A DNA stretch of 64,000 nucleotides from Diphasiastrum complanatum (GCA_029204225.1 CM055095.1:14600049-14664048), one strand, 5' to 3'. Positions 10,441-20,711 are shown, counted from the stretch's first letter. Translations and numbers: made by a program. Notes: generated by a model not told the origin, from the sequence alone.

Positions 10441-10715
10441 TGATCAGAACACGGATGTCTACGACTCCTCACTTTCTGATCAGACGATGGCTGTCTTTCA
10501 CGCCTGAGGAACTCGCGATATCATACTGCTCTTCCATTTATTTTAGAGCTTACTTCACATTGAATATGATTTCAGTAGTACCACACACAAACCATCTCTA
10601 ATCTCTTTGGTGGACTATACTCTTGTTTGTAGAGTATGAATTAATTTTAAAAATCTTTAGCATAAGCTGTCTATTAGATTGTTTTTGCACCCAGCAGCCG
10701 ATTAGAATGGGAGAG
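10441..10715. other. Spacer, no gene recognised
   Basis: I see no protein, RNA or repeat signature between the possible LTR and the truncated end of the minus-strand copia-2 element. Confidence 0.4.
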
Positions 10716-11862
10716 CTATTCCGCAATATTTCCTGCTCTCTTCTCTGTTCTCGTTTTTCCTATGTCCCTTGTCCCATCATGATCAAACAACCAATTTACT
10801 CTTAATTGGTTTATAACAATTTTTAGATCACTAAGACATAAAAACTTGTTCTCAAATGAGACATTACACATCTTATCTTCAACTTCCTTCTTGATGAAGC
10901 CCTCAAGTTGCCTCATGTAGTTCTCATAGCATATCTCGGTTTGTCTCATGTAGATCTCATAGCAAAATGGTTCATCAAGCATTGAAGTAAGAAAAGTGTT
11001 GAAAGTGAATGGTTGAGAATCTTCCCCTTGATTACCTTTGCCAAGATAATTGAGCCTTGAAGGCTCGGCCCTTGCCTTTGTGGATCTTCTTGGAGCACTT
11101 GATCTTTGAGGTGGATCCTCAAGATCTCCATCACTTTGTTGCTCCTCTTCAATCCTTGCAAGATCATTGACACCAAAGTTGTTGATTTCACTTTCATTCA
11201 CACAAGATACTAGATGGATCCAAACATCTCTTGTATAAACATCTAAGAATGTTTCATGCATCTTATCATCACTACTTGGTACATGAGAAAAAGAGTGTAC
11301 ATTTGAATGAATGATTTTCTCTTTTGCCATAGCAATTTTAGCATCCAACTTAAACAAACTACCTTGTTTAACACCATTTGCTATGCAATTATCATTCTTC
11401 ATAATGGAACAAACTCCATGCTTGAAGTGAACATCTAAACCATCATCCATTAGTTGTCCAACACTAAGCAAGCTCTTGGTAATTGATGGTACAAAAAGGA
11501 CATTGTCTAGATCCATCCTTTTGCTAGATCCTAGACTTAATGAGATGGTACCAATACCATCTATCTTACATTCTTGATCATTTGCTAAAGAAACAAATTT
11601 ATTAGCAACATTGAAAGAGTGTAAGGTTGAGAATGTGTCCTTTTGGAAGGTCATGTGGGAGCTAGCCCCACTATCAATCCACCAATTGTCCTTTGAGTTG
11701 CTTTTGCTTGTTGGAGTGGATGTAGATGCCATCAAAGATGAGATCTCCTCATCTCCATCATCTTCATATGCAAGGTTCCCTTGTTTGTCCTCCTGCTCTT
11801 TTTCTCTTAGCCTCTTGTAGCATTCGGATGCATAATGCCCCTTCTTTCCACAAAAGAAGCAT
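10716..11862 (-). pseudogene. copia-2 zinc knuckle, protease and fused linker
   Basis: The knuckle reads KCFFCGKKGHYASECYKR (11862-11811). A 339-residue frame follows, with the protease active site WWIDSGASSHM at its start and the downstream pattern L-F-V-P-S-I-T-K-S-L-L-S-V-G-Q. Around residue 165 it jumps directly to PPQRSSAPRRSTKARAEPSR, the basic linker normally found between integrase and RT. The whole integrase is therefore deleted and the frame stays open. The last 110 residues (containing Y-M-R-Q repeats) are not recognised. The protease could be functional, the rest not. Confidence 0.7.
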
Positions 11863-12035
11863 TTTTGCTTTGACTTGTCCTTTGAGCTTCATGCATCATC
11901 CTCTTCTTTGGCCTCCTTTGGATGCTTCTTCTTTCCATTGGTCTTCTTTTTTCCCTTGAATGAGAAATTGGCTTTCTCATCTCCATCCTACAAAGACAAT
12001 GAGCTCATTCTTGCCTTGATGTGGAGCATCCTACA

Positions 12036-12602
12036 CTATGAAGTTTTTCTATAGTTGGGCAAAGTGTCTTGGATGGCAAAACTTTGGACGAAATTTGAAA
12101 AGTCATCTCCTAGGCCATTAAGGACAATTTGTACAAGCTCTCCATCATGAATCTCCTCTCCAATGGAAACCACCTCCCTATTTAGAGACTTGATTTTGAG
12201 TACATAATCATGTGCACTCTCCTCACTTCTCCTCATGCTTTGCAAAATCTGATTTCTAAGCATGGGTACTCTTGAAGTGTTACTAGATTCATAGATTGAT
12301 TTTAAAGACTCCCAAGCCTCTTCAACACTATTACATACTGATACTTCTCTCAACAAATCATTGCTCACATTCATCTTCACACAATGAAGTGCAAGCCTAG
12401 ATCTCTTCTTGTATCTAGCTAACTCCTGTGCACCTAGAGGTTCATCTTCATCTTCAATCAAGAACTCATAAAGGTCTTGGAGCACCAAGAGTGACTCCAT
12501 CCTAACCTTCCAAATAGCATAATTTGTAGAATTCAATCTCTCACTAGCTTCTAGAAGGTATGCTCCAGCAGATCCCATCTTACTAGTGACTTCTACAAAC
12601 AA
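12036..12602 (-). pseudogene. copia-2 gag
   Basis: The 188-residue frame reads SERLNSTNYAIWKVRMESLL, KRSRLALHCVKMNVSNDLL, AWESLKSIYE and GELVQIVLNGLGDDF, the standard copia Gag (UBN2) layout. It resembles the Gag of the nested family at 33676-34077. An upstream in-frame ATG at 12573 (MGSAGAYLL) is a better start than 12600. The frame ends before the zinc knuckle, which lies in another frame at 11811-11862, so the Gag is broken. Confidence 0.8.
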
Positions 12603-13383
12603 GAAATAGATTTGATTGACTTGAAACTCACAAAGGTCTCACACTTGCAGTCTTTCACTCAAATTTGATTTCTAATCCAACAAATGGACTTATAATCACA
12701 GTTCTATCACTCCCTCACAAAGCTGGAATGCAGATAAGATGAAGTGAAAACTACTTTCAAACAAATCTTGCCAAAAAATGGATTTGATTGTCTCTAGAAA
12801 CTCACTAAGGTCTCTCTCTTGTAGTGTTTCACTCAAATTAGATTTCTAATCCAACAAATGGACTTATAATCTCAGTTTTAGCACTCCCTCACAAAGTTGG
12901 AATGAAGATAAGATGATGTGAAATCTACTTACAGTCAAATCTTGCCAATTTTGGCTATTTTTGGACAATAACATGACTAAATCTCCCTCACACTTTTTGA
13001 TGTACTTTCAAGACTTGTAAAACAAGTTTATAGGACCTGATTTCAGCCTAGATTAATTAGATTTCATGACTCTATGTCAAATCTAATCAATGGCACTTAA
13101 TCTTGGTAGCTTATCCTAAGATTTCCACCAAAAATTACATCAAAAGCTCACAAATTGAATTTCTTTGGATCAAATGAATACCATGCATTAAATGCAGGTT
13201 CAGAGGTACCCACACATGTGGACAATACGGATTTGGACCCCTACCAAGTTTGGGATCAAATCTCCTTACCAAAATCAAGATTCTAGCTTGCCCTCTCAAT
13301 ACTAGTTTTTAGCACCAAAACTTGCTAAAAATGGATTTGCATTAGATCAATGGCTTATGCTCTTGTACTTGGCTCTGATACCA
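12603..13383 (-). other. copia-2 leader with tandem duplication and PBS
   Basis: The untranslated leader contains a direct tandem duplication of about 172 bp (12609-12780 and 12781-12952). Both units begin GATTTGATTG and end AATCTTGCCAA, with shared CCAACAAATGGACTTATAAT. The primer-binding site TGGTATCAGAGC lies at 13372-13383 on the minus strand, directly next to the LTR. Confidence 0.75.
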
Positions 13384-14071
13384 TGTGAAAGTACTGTACT
13401 TTAGGACCATAAATGGATCTACAAAAGATTCACAAGAGTGATTGGATGCTTTCTTAACAATCTATCAAAAAACTAGACACAAAAAAGTTGATCTAGATTG
13501 GCAATTTGACAAACAACAAGCATTAACAATCAAAAGCATTGATCAACATTGAAATCCGAGCCCACACGTGTGTACTAAAGGTTTTAGTACGGCCTTCAAG
13601 CTGAGAAACAAGTAGAAATTGATTTGGTTTCATGTGGATCACAAAAACTCAATGTACATAGTGAACTAGCTTGAGATTGCCAATGAGCTCCAAAAATATT
13701 CTATCTTCTCACTATGAGAGCTTGGAATACATAGCAAATTCGACTTCCTTATTGAAGTTAGGTGGATTTCCAGCATGTAATAAGGAAGTTAACTCACTCT
13801 TCTTGCCCTAAACTGAAACCCTAGCTGATATCCTAGAGTTATGCTTGGTAGGTAGCTAGTTGGTCAAATTTTCACTTTAAACTTAGGTGTAGGTCATATA
13901 AAGTAGGGATGACCACCAAATAGACATGACCAACTCTCTTGACTTGACTTAACCTACATTAGGAGTGGGTTGCCACGTGGCATCTTGGCCTTCCATGTGT
14001 GGAACCCAAGTATACACAATATTTACAAAGTTCTACATGGCTAGATTTGCCAAAATAGGCTATTTTTCACA
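13384..14071 (-). repeat. 5' LTR of copia-2
   Basis: In plus orientation the LTR starts TGTGAAAGTA and ends CTATTTTTCACA, giving TG...CA ends with a TGTGAAA/TTTCACA inverted repeat. It is 688 bp long. It carries the palindrome CACACGTGTG at 13563-13572 and resembles the solo LTRs at 23332-24033 and 46084-46916. Confidence 0.8.
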
Positions 14072-14076
14072 GTTGG

Positions 14077-14219
14077 TGGAAGAGGGCAATTTGGATTTAC
14101 ACATTTGCCCAACGCATGAAATGATTGCTGACATTATGACCAAGGCCTTACCAAGAGAGAGATTTGAATTTCTCATGAGCAAACTTGCACTAAAGCTTAT
14201 TGCAGAGGGTCTGGATTGA
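14077..14219 (+). pseudogene. Copia RNase H C-terminal end
   Basis: The frame reads EEGNLDLHICPTHEMIADIM then TKALPRERFEFLMSKL and stops at 14217-14219. This is the C-terminal tail of copia RNase H (V-A-D-I-x-T-K-x-L motif). Upstream coding sequence is replaced by the copia-2 LTR. A purine tract (GAGAAGGGGA) and the 3' LTR follow within 10 bp. Confidence 0.75.
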
Positions 14220-14228
14220 GAAGGGGAT

Positions 14229-14600
14229 TGTTGGAGTTTGCAATCCAGACCTGACGATTATTGCACGGATTCCCATGACCACGACATGTGGTTGTTAGTT
14301 AGGGATACCTTAAGCTAATGGTGCACCTTAATTTTGTCTAGGGTAGCCCATATGTGCAATTTTCTTGACATGTGCCATTTTAGTTTTCTTGGCAAGCTTT
14401 TATGTACGAATATAAAAGGATGGTAATCAAACATTGCCATTTCAGTTTTCTTGGCAAGCTTTTATTTACAAATATAAAAGGCTGGTACTCAAACATAGTT
14501 AACGCGTTTTTTGCTATTTTCGTGTCTTTGTGATTATATGATGGATTTGTGCCATATGCTGATTGATCTGGTTTTTTGTATTTTTATAATCATACCCCCC
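14229..14600 (+). repeat. 3' LTR of a plus-strand copia
   Basis: TGTTGGAGTTTGCAATCC begins right after the purine tract that follows the RNase H stop, as expected for a 3' LTR. The promoter region is duplicated (14373-14496). The 3' boundary is uncertain because the sequence runs into a poly-C/CT/CA microsatellite. Confidence 0.65.
14373..14496 (+). promoter_or_regulatory. Duplicated LTR promoter, two 62-bp units
   Basis: Units 14373-14434 and 14435-14496 both run from TGCCATTT(T/C)AGTTTTCTTGG to CAAACAT and each contains a TATA box AATATAAAAGG. They differ at only a few bases. The duplication would place two TATA boxes in tandem in the U3 of the LTR. Confidence 0.75.
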
Positions 14601-14650
14601 CCCCCCCGCCCCTCCCTCTCTCTCTCTCACACACACATACACACACACAA
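14597..14650. repeat. Compound microsatellite (C)n(CT)n(CA)n
   Basis: A run of C, then CTCTCT, then CACACA with one interruption, followed by a G-rich stretch. Slippage sequence with no coding value. Confidence 0.9.
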
Positions 14651-15161
14651 AGGGGGGAGGTGGGAAGGAAGGGGAGTGTATTTTGAACCACCGATGTGTG
14701 AGAGTGGTGGGCTTCCAAATATTTTAAGGGTGAGAGAAATTGATACCATCTTGGAGAGATGGCAGTATCACTCACCCTTGCCATTAGATGGTTGTTGCCC
14801 AATGATTGACTTGTCAAGTCGGTCATAGTGCAAAATATGCTCATCCCCCTTACAGTCATGCGAAACAGGTAGGAAAATGGTCTAGGGAAGCTCATGGTGT
14901 TGTGGGCATAAGGGCAGTAAGAACGCCTTTCCATGTTCACTCCCTCAGCCGGCCAATCTGACATGAGGCAATAGCACAGGTTGCTCAACTGGTGAGGGGG
15001 TTTGCAAGTTTTGAATAAATCAGCTACTTGGAAAGAAGAGGTCCATTCTCTTAGGTGCAAAGATGACATAGGGTGATGAGCAAGGAGGGTGAGCATGGAA
15101 AGAGCTCCTAAGTGGGGTTGGGTGCTTACTTTTTGGACTCGTGTGTGAAACCACCCTTAGC
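14651..15161. other. Spacer upstream of the PPR gene
   Basis: I recognise no gene or transposon domain. A minus-strand frame overlaps the microsatellite and has no protein-like features. Any PPR promoter should lie between here and 15484, but no convincing TATA box is visible. Confidence 0.4.
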
Positions 15162-15341
15162 ATGAAGGAAGAAGTGAAAGGTGTTGCTTTTGTTGTGAGG
15201 ATGATTAACGATATATGGGCTTGGGAAGGAAGAAGTGAAAGGTTTAGCTTTTGGTTGAGGATGGTTAGCCATAGAAAGGCTTGGGAAGGAAGAAGTGAAA
15301 GGTTTAGCTTTTAGTGCGAGGATGATTAGCCATAGATAGGC
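15162..15341. repeat. 60-bp tandem repeat, three units
   Basis: Units of about 60 bp begin near 15162, 15221 and 15281. They share GGAAGGAAGAAGTGAAAGGT and then G(A/T)GGATGRTTARC. On the minus strand they would encode a 20-residue repeat rich in K-P-F-T-S-S-F-P-S. I regard this as non-coding. The array ends about 140 bp before the PPR start codon. Confidence 0.8.
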
Positions 15342-15483
15342 TTGGGAATTACTAACAAGAGCCATTTAATGGTGCAGGGAAGCAAGCTTACCTAGCTGGA
15401 AGGCTGTATCTGCTGCTGTGCTTTGCTTGAGCCTTGTGCAATGAAAGGAAACAAAATTAGAAGCTGACAAACCAGTTCGATCT

Positions 15484-17625
15484 ATGCGGTTGCGTTGCTG
15501 TTGCTGCTTTGCCATCCCCGATCTGGGCACACCATTTCCATCTTTGCTGATCCTGCAACACCTTCTTTCTTCCTCTTGCTGTGGAATTTACTCTGCCTTG
15601 CAGCAGAAGAGGGGATATGTGCAAGGGATGATGGCGGCTTGCTCTGATGGAATTGGGCTTGAAGCGGCGGATCCAGCTACCTTGGCAGCTTTGCTACGTG
15701 ACTGCTGCCACAAGCCTGCTGCGCTGGAGGAGGGCAAGCGCATCCATGGCCTCATTGCCAAAAGTGGGCTTGATCAAGACCGGTTCTTGTCAAATCACCT
15801 GATTAGTATGTATGGCAGGTGCGGGGCAGTGGAGTATGCAAAGGCTGTGTTTGAGAACATGCCAAAGCGGAACATTATTTCTTGGACTGCCATGCTTAGG
15901 GCATATGCTCAAAATGGACATTCTGAACAGGCATTTCAGCTTTTTGATCGGATGCTGAAAGAGGGAGTGAAACCTAACAACTTCACTTTCATTTGCCTGC
16001 TCAATATCTGCTCCAATACGGCAGCTCTGGAAAAGGGCAAAAGGGTGCATGCGTGCATCAAGGCAAGTGGTTTTGAGCTAGATGTAGCTGTGGGCAACTC
16101 ACTCATCAATATGTACGGTAAATGTAGAAGATTGGAGGATGCTTGCAGCATTTTTGACAAAATGCCGGACAGAGACGTGTTCTCATGGACCACCATGATT
16201 GATGTGTGTGCTAAGCTTGGATATTCTGAAAAAGCTCTTGCAATTTTCCAGCAGATGCAGGCAAAAGGCATCAAACCCAACAAAGTAACTTTTGTCGCAA
16301 TTCTCAATGCCTGCTGCAATCCTGCTGCCCTTGCCCATGGTAAGATGATCCATGCTTACATTAGAGACTATAGAATAGAGCTAGATATAGTAGGATGGAC
16401 TGCACTTGTTAACATGTATGGGAAATGTGGAAGTTTGTCAGAAGCATTGAAAGTCTTCAATGACATGCCTGAGCGCAACGAGGTCTCGTGGAATACGTTG
16501 ATCTCCGCATATGCTCGAAGTGGAAGAGTGAAGGAGGTACTTAATTGCTTCCACCAAATGAAGCTTGCAGGTATAGAACCCAGCAGGATCACTTTCACTA
16601 CCATGCTAAATGCCTGTTCAACTCCAGCTGACCTTCCAGAGGGAAGACTCATCTATGCTCACCTTATTGAATCCAGAATCCAAATGGATGTTGTTCTGGG
16701 AACTGCCCTGATCAGATTATTTGACAAGTGTGGTAGCATCGACGATGCAAGGCAGATATTTGACGGCATGGCCTCAAAGAATGTGCTTACTTGGACTGCT
16801 ATGATCACAGCATACACCCAGTGTGGGAAAGAGAAGGAAGCCTTTGACACTTACAAGGAGATGCAGCAGGAGGGTGTCGAACCGGATAAAATTACATTTG
16901 TGAGCATTCTTGATGCCTGTGCTAACTTGCCTAGTCTGGAGGACGGCAAGCTCATTCATGAGGCTATTATTGTCCGTGGGTGTGAATCAGACTTTGTTGT
17001 AGCCACTGCACTCTTAGATATGTATGCAAAATGTGGGAGCTCAAAGGATGCACATACGCTGTTCAATGCGATGTCCATTAGAGATATTATTGTATGGAAT
17101 GCCATGTTGAATGCCTATGCTCAGCATGGGCATGGAGAAGAAGCTCTTCAATTGTGTGGCTACATGCAGTGGGATGGCATAGAGCCAAACGAAGTCACTG
17201 TAGTTAGCATTATATCTGCTTGCAGTCATGCAGGCCAATTTGAGGAAGGTTATCATTATTTTGATGCATTTGCAACTGTCAGCTGCTTGCCTACAGTGGA
17301 GAGTTACAGATGCATAATAGACCTTTTTGGACGTTCAGGTCAGTTGGAGAAGGCAGAACAGCTGATAAGGACATTTCCATCTGAACCAGATACATCGATG
17401 TGGATGGCTTTACTGAGTGCTTGTAAGACTTATGGTGACATAGAGCGTGGCAAGCTTGTGTTTGAAAAAGTTCTTGAGTTAGCTCCAGATAAAGCTGCAG
17501 CTTATGTCACATTTTCCAACATGTATGCCATTGACGGGAAGTGGGATCATGTAGCAGGGGTGAGAGAATCCATGTCAGGAAGAGGTGTCAAAAAACAACC
17601 AGGAAATAGCTTAATTGGACGGTAA
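15484..17625 (+). CDS. PLS-class pentatricopeptide-repeat protein
   Basis: This uninterrupted 713-codon frame encodes an organelle-type RNA-binding PPR protein. Residues 1-50 are rich in Cys, Leu, Ser and basic residues with few acids, consistent with a mitochondrial or plastid transit peptide. From about residue 65 the PPR motifs repeat with a clear period of about 101 residues (P-L-S triplets), with W-T-A-M/W-N-T-L blocks near 134, 235, 336, 437 and 538 and M-Y-G-K-C-G-type blocks between them. An E-type region starts near 637 (MWMALLSACKTYGDIERGK) and ends GVKKQPGNSLIGR. There is no DYW deaminase domain. The ATG at 15484 opens the frame; Met49 or Met50 is a later alternative but would lose the transit-like segment. 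Such proteins act in organelle RNA editing, splicing or stability. The target cannot be read from sequence by eye. It is the only convincing host gene here. Confidence 0.93.
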   Translation: MRLRCCCCFAIPDLGTPFPSLLILQHLLSSSCCGIYSALQQKRGYVQGMMAACSDGIGLEAADPATLAALLRDCCHKPAALEEGKRIHGLIAKSGLDQDRFLSNHLISMYGRCGAVEYAKAVFENMPKRNIISWTAMLRAYAQNGHSEQAFQLFDRMLKEGVKPNNFTFICLLNICSNTAALEKGKRVHACIKASGFELDVAVGNSLINMYGKCRRLEDACSIFDKMPDRDVFSWTTMIDVCAKLGYSEKALAIFQQMQAKGIKPNKVTFVAILNACCNPAALAHGKMIHAYIRDYRIELDIVGWTALVNMYGKCGSLSEALKVFNDMPERNEVSWNTLISAYARSGRVKEVLNCFHQMKLAGIEPSRITFTTMLNACSTPADLPEGRLIYAHLIESRIQMDVVLGTALIRLFDKCGSIDDARQIFDGMASKNVLTWTAMITAYTQCGKEKEAFDTYKEMQQEGVEPDKITFVSILDACANLPSLEDGKLIHEAIIVRGCESDFVVATALLDMYAKCGSSKDAHTLFNAMSIRDIIVWNAMLNAYAQHGHGEEALQLCGYMQWDGIEPNEVTVVSIISACSHAGQFEEGYHYFDAFATVSCLPTVESYRCIIDLFGRSGQLEKAEQLIRTFPSEPDTSMWMALLSACKTYGDIERGKLVFEKVLELAPDKAAAYVTFSNMYAIDGKWDHVAGVRESMSGRGVKKQPGNSLIGR

Positions 17626-19100
17626 TGGATAAAATACTTACGTGCTCAATGACTACTTAAGTCCTCCCATAATGTGGAGGATATCACAAACGGCTCTTTT
17701 AGTGTGAGCATGATGATTAACTGCTTATTGGTTGCTCGGTCACGAAGTTGCATGTAGATCATGCTTCTTAGATATTTGTTTTTTGCAATTGTGACCTGAG
17801 GTAGTATTTGGAGATGGGCTCGATGTTTTCATCGCTTGCGGCATGCCGAGGTTACAGGTGCGACTGGCTTTTGAGCATGAAAATGTAACGGATGTATCGT
17901 TAGTTTAATGAATCAGTCAAAGGCTGTTTATATCGTCACTTGTTGCTGGACTCTCATTGCCATTCTGTTTGCACACTTGTAGGAATACAGCATGGTAATG
18001 ATTCCACAACCTTGGCTGAAGGTGAGTGCCATTGATTTGCTACCAATTTTTAATCATTTGACATGTTTCTAATATTTTTTAAATGGTATGAATCATCGCT
18101 GTAATGAATCTTGATTCCAAGGGTTTTGAACGATTTCATTTTTTTTTCTGATTAAAGATTCGATTTTTTAATCTACTCCTGTCCAGAATTTGAAACTTTT
18201 TTAGATGAATTTTCACACACAGCATTAATGCCTCACCTCTTGGAAGTTAGGGAATGTGTTAGAGGTAAGTTTAAGGTCTCTGCAATCTATATGATCCTTG
18301 CTATTTTTCATGAGAAAAAATTGTAATCTTCGAATGTTGATGCAAATTGACTCAAATCTTCTCAATTAAATGTTATGTAATTTCTGTATGACCTTCTACA
18401 TTATGCAAGAAGAATCTTCCTTTTGTTTCTACATCACAAGGTTAATATAAAAATTATCTGCACACTTGAGCATATCTTGATCTGGCCACATGGTCGCTGA
18501 TTTGAAGGGCCAACTTAGTCGAAAGTGAGGGCAGTCTATATGTCAGTTGCCTTTCACAGAGCTTTATGTTGTTTTGCTATTTTGTGTCAAAGCTTACTGT
18601 AAGTATTTCCTGTCTACACTTCTGAATCATATATCTATGTGGCAATTAGTATCTGATACTGATTAGAAACACAAGCCTGACTGAAAGCAAGTGCAATCTA
18701 CATGACAGGTTGCTGTTTGAGCATCATCTTGGATGGGTAAGATTGTTCTGCTATTTAATTTCTTTAATGCTTTTCATGTATTCTGTTTATCTCATAGATT
18801 TTTGGAGGAAAGTAACACTGATTTTTTAACCACCGGTCGCCTAAACATCCAAACGTCTAATTCATTGTGCTTAACGCTTGTCATAGCTTTTTAGATTGCA
18901 TCTCTCTGTACTTGCTCAAGTCTCTGTATGCTGTAAAGTTTTTTGTGTGAAATGTGGCCTATTTTGCTACTTTCAGTTGTTCTGAGTGCATCAAGTGAAA
19001 TATTTCTTGACATAGTGACCTGTGGTGACCTTACAGATGACGTTTAAGTAGATATCAAGGATTAGTAGCAAGGGTGCACTGGCTAACCACTATAAAGGTG
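17626..19100 (+). other. PPR 3' region with possible short spliced exons
   Basis: There is no open frame. Five short segments each have an AG before and a good 5' splice donor after: 17983-18019 (GTGAGT), 18223-18264 (GTAAGT), 18547-18598 (GTAAGT), 18709-18736 (GTAAGA) and 19037-19097 (GTGAGC). Related motifs GCARTCTAYATGWC occur at 18282, 18531 and 18693. This could be a spliced 3' UTR of the PPR transcript or a non-coding RNA. It is inference from splice-site patterns only. Confidence 0.35.
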
Positions 19101-19213
19101 AGCTTTTTACCTCATCTATACTTTACTCATGATCTCCACATCGGTACATATTTATGATTCATGAAGTAAATGCACTTGAAAATCCGGGTTATCAAGATTG
19201 CACATACATATTT

Positions 19214-19291
19214 TCTCCAATGGAGTAGAAAACATCGATCAATGAAAGTAAATCTCCAATGGAGTAGAAAACATCGATTAGTCAAAGTAAT
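19214..19291. repeat. 39-bp tandem repeat, two units
   Basis: Two adjacent units start TCTCCAATGGAGTAGAAAAC and continue ATCGAT. They differ only near their ends. Confidence 0.85.
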
Positions 19292-19484
19292 GATAAATAT
19301 CTAAGTCCAACTGAGCAATCAAAGTAATAACAAATACTCTAGCAGAACTGATCAACTAAAATTAAGAATCGATGAAATCAATGAGCATCAGAAAGTCTTA
19401 TATATTTACAGTTCGCATAATCCTTAGAATACCTTGATGTAATTACACACTTCCAAATCACTAAAGTGATCTGACATAAGGGAA

Positions 19485-20640
19485 TTATGCCCTCAGGCTA
19501 AACATAAGCATTTGTGCTTTCTTTATTAAGCTTTGGGTCTGCTGTAAAACTACCTTTACAAGCTTTACCTTCGGCGCCACTGGCGCCAGCATTGCCCCCG
19601 GCGCCAGCATCACCACTGCTGCTCTCGGCGCCGCTCCGGCGCCACTATGACCAGAATCCAGCCGACGCCAAGTTCCTATGGCTGAAAATCTTTGATCGGT
19701 TCTAGCAAAGTTCAGAGAGCTCAGATCGATGTGCAATCACCTCACATGATCTAGGCATGATTAAAGGAAGCCTGGGGATCAATAAATTTTAGAGAGAGAA
19801 AATGATTTTCTAGAGAGAGAAACATGCTTTACCAGCCTGGGTAGAGTACTTGGTATGAGGGGAGGTGGCGAATACCACCAATACTATAGGGGAGTGCGGG
19901 TTGCGACTCAGGGCGAGCTCCAACCAAGTCTCAGCCTCCCTTGCTGGAATGTTGTCCTGGCGCCCGCCTTAACATGCCAGCGCCTCGGAGACTAGGGTCG
20001 GTGACACACTTGAAATGTAACCTTCTCAAATTTATTAATAAAGTGGGATTTTCCTCAAACTGACTTTGATTACCTTCTGGGTTTCAGTGTTCGATAAAAG
20101 CGCCAGTTGTAAGGCCGCTTCAAACTTTTTGATCTGGCACATAGCTGAGGGTCGTATCCCGGGACGCCAGTAGTATGCTGTCGGGACCATTCGGTCCAGT
20201 TATCTGTCGCGGCTTGTGGTTCTGAGTGTTCCTTGCATGAACTCACATGGGTTAAGCTCTTAGGGAACGGGCTCTAACCTGTCGGCTGAGTTGGATGGCT
20301 TGCTTGGGTGGAAGTTACCAATTTATGGCTGTCCAGTCTAGCGTGGCGCCAGGTTGGCTTCCAGCGCTCGTGACGAAGTTTTGAGTTGGTTAAGTCTAAT
20401 GTAAGTCAGACGACTTGCTTGGAATGGATGTTACTCGTTTGTAACGAAGCTTCGAGTTAGTTAAGTTTGATGTATGTCGAGCGGCTTGCTTGGAGGGAAG
20501 TCACCCACATCGGGACCCCCGATCTGGCATGGTGCCAGGTGGGATCTCAATGTTGGTTTCGAAACTTCAAGTTGGTTAAGTCTGATCGTTGTTGGCGAGT
20601 TGGCTGCTTGTATGTCAAGTGAGTTTGGACGACAAGGAAG
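19485..20640. repeat. GC-rich region of short repeats, GGCGCC cluster
   Basis: Five GGCGCC palindromes lie within about 80 bp at 19573-19645, and related GCGCC words recur to 20350. A duplicated (T)TTTTAGAGAGAGAAA-type motif lies near 19786-19830. From about 20290 to 20610 imperfect units share GAGTTGGTTAAGTCT and CTTGCTTGGA. Short Ala/Pro-rich frames in both directions reflect base composition. I recognise no gene or element. Confidence 0.5.
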
Positions 20641-20706
20641 CTAAGTCGTGGTTCCCGGCTCCCTTTGGGATGCCTGCACTACAGGGTCCCCCATCTTCTT
20701 GTCATT

Positions 20707-20711
<5 letters not shown>

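Larger units (their letters stand above)
10716..14071 (-). mobile_element. Copia element copia-2, integrase-deleted, 3' truncated
   Basis: Reading leftwards, the element has a 5' LTR (14071-13384), primer-binding site (13383-13372), long leader, gag (12602-12036), zinc knuckle (11862-11811), protease and then the linker that normally follows integrase. No integrase core, RT, RNase H or 3' LTR is present. It interrupts the RNase H end of a plus-strand copia, whose coding sequence resumes at 14072. Confidence 0.8.

Noticed and set aside
15162..15341. CRISPR-like or satellite array.
   Set aside because: Only three contiguous 60-bp units without distinct spacers, next to a plant gene. It is an ordinary minisatellite.
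15790..17256. Several minus-strand frames of 61-127 codons inside the PPR gene.
   Set aside because: They are shadows of the repetitive PPR coding sequence.
19485..19736. Ala/Pro-rich peptides encoded on both strands.
   Set aside because: They result from GGCGCC-rich sequence. No conserved pattern or plausible start.
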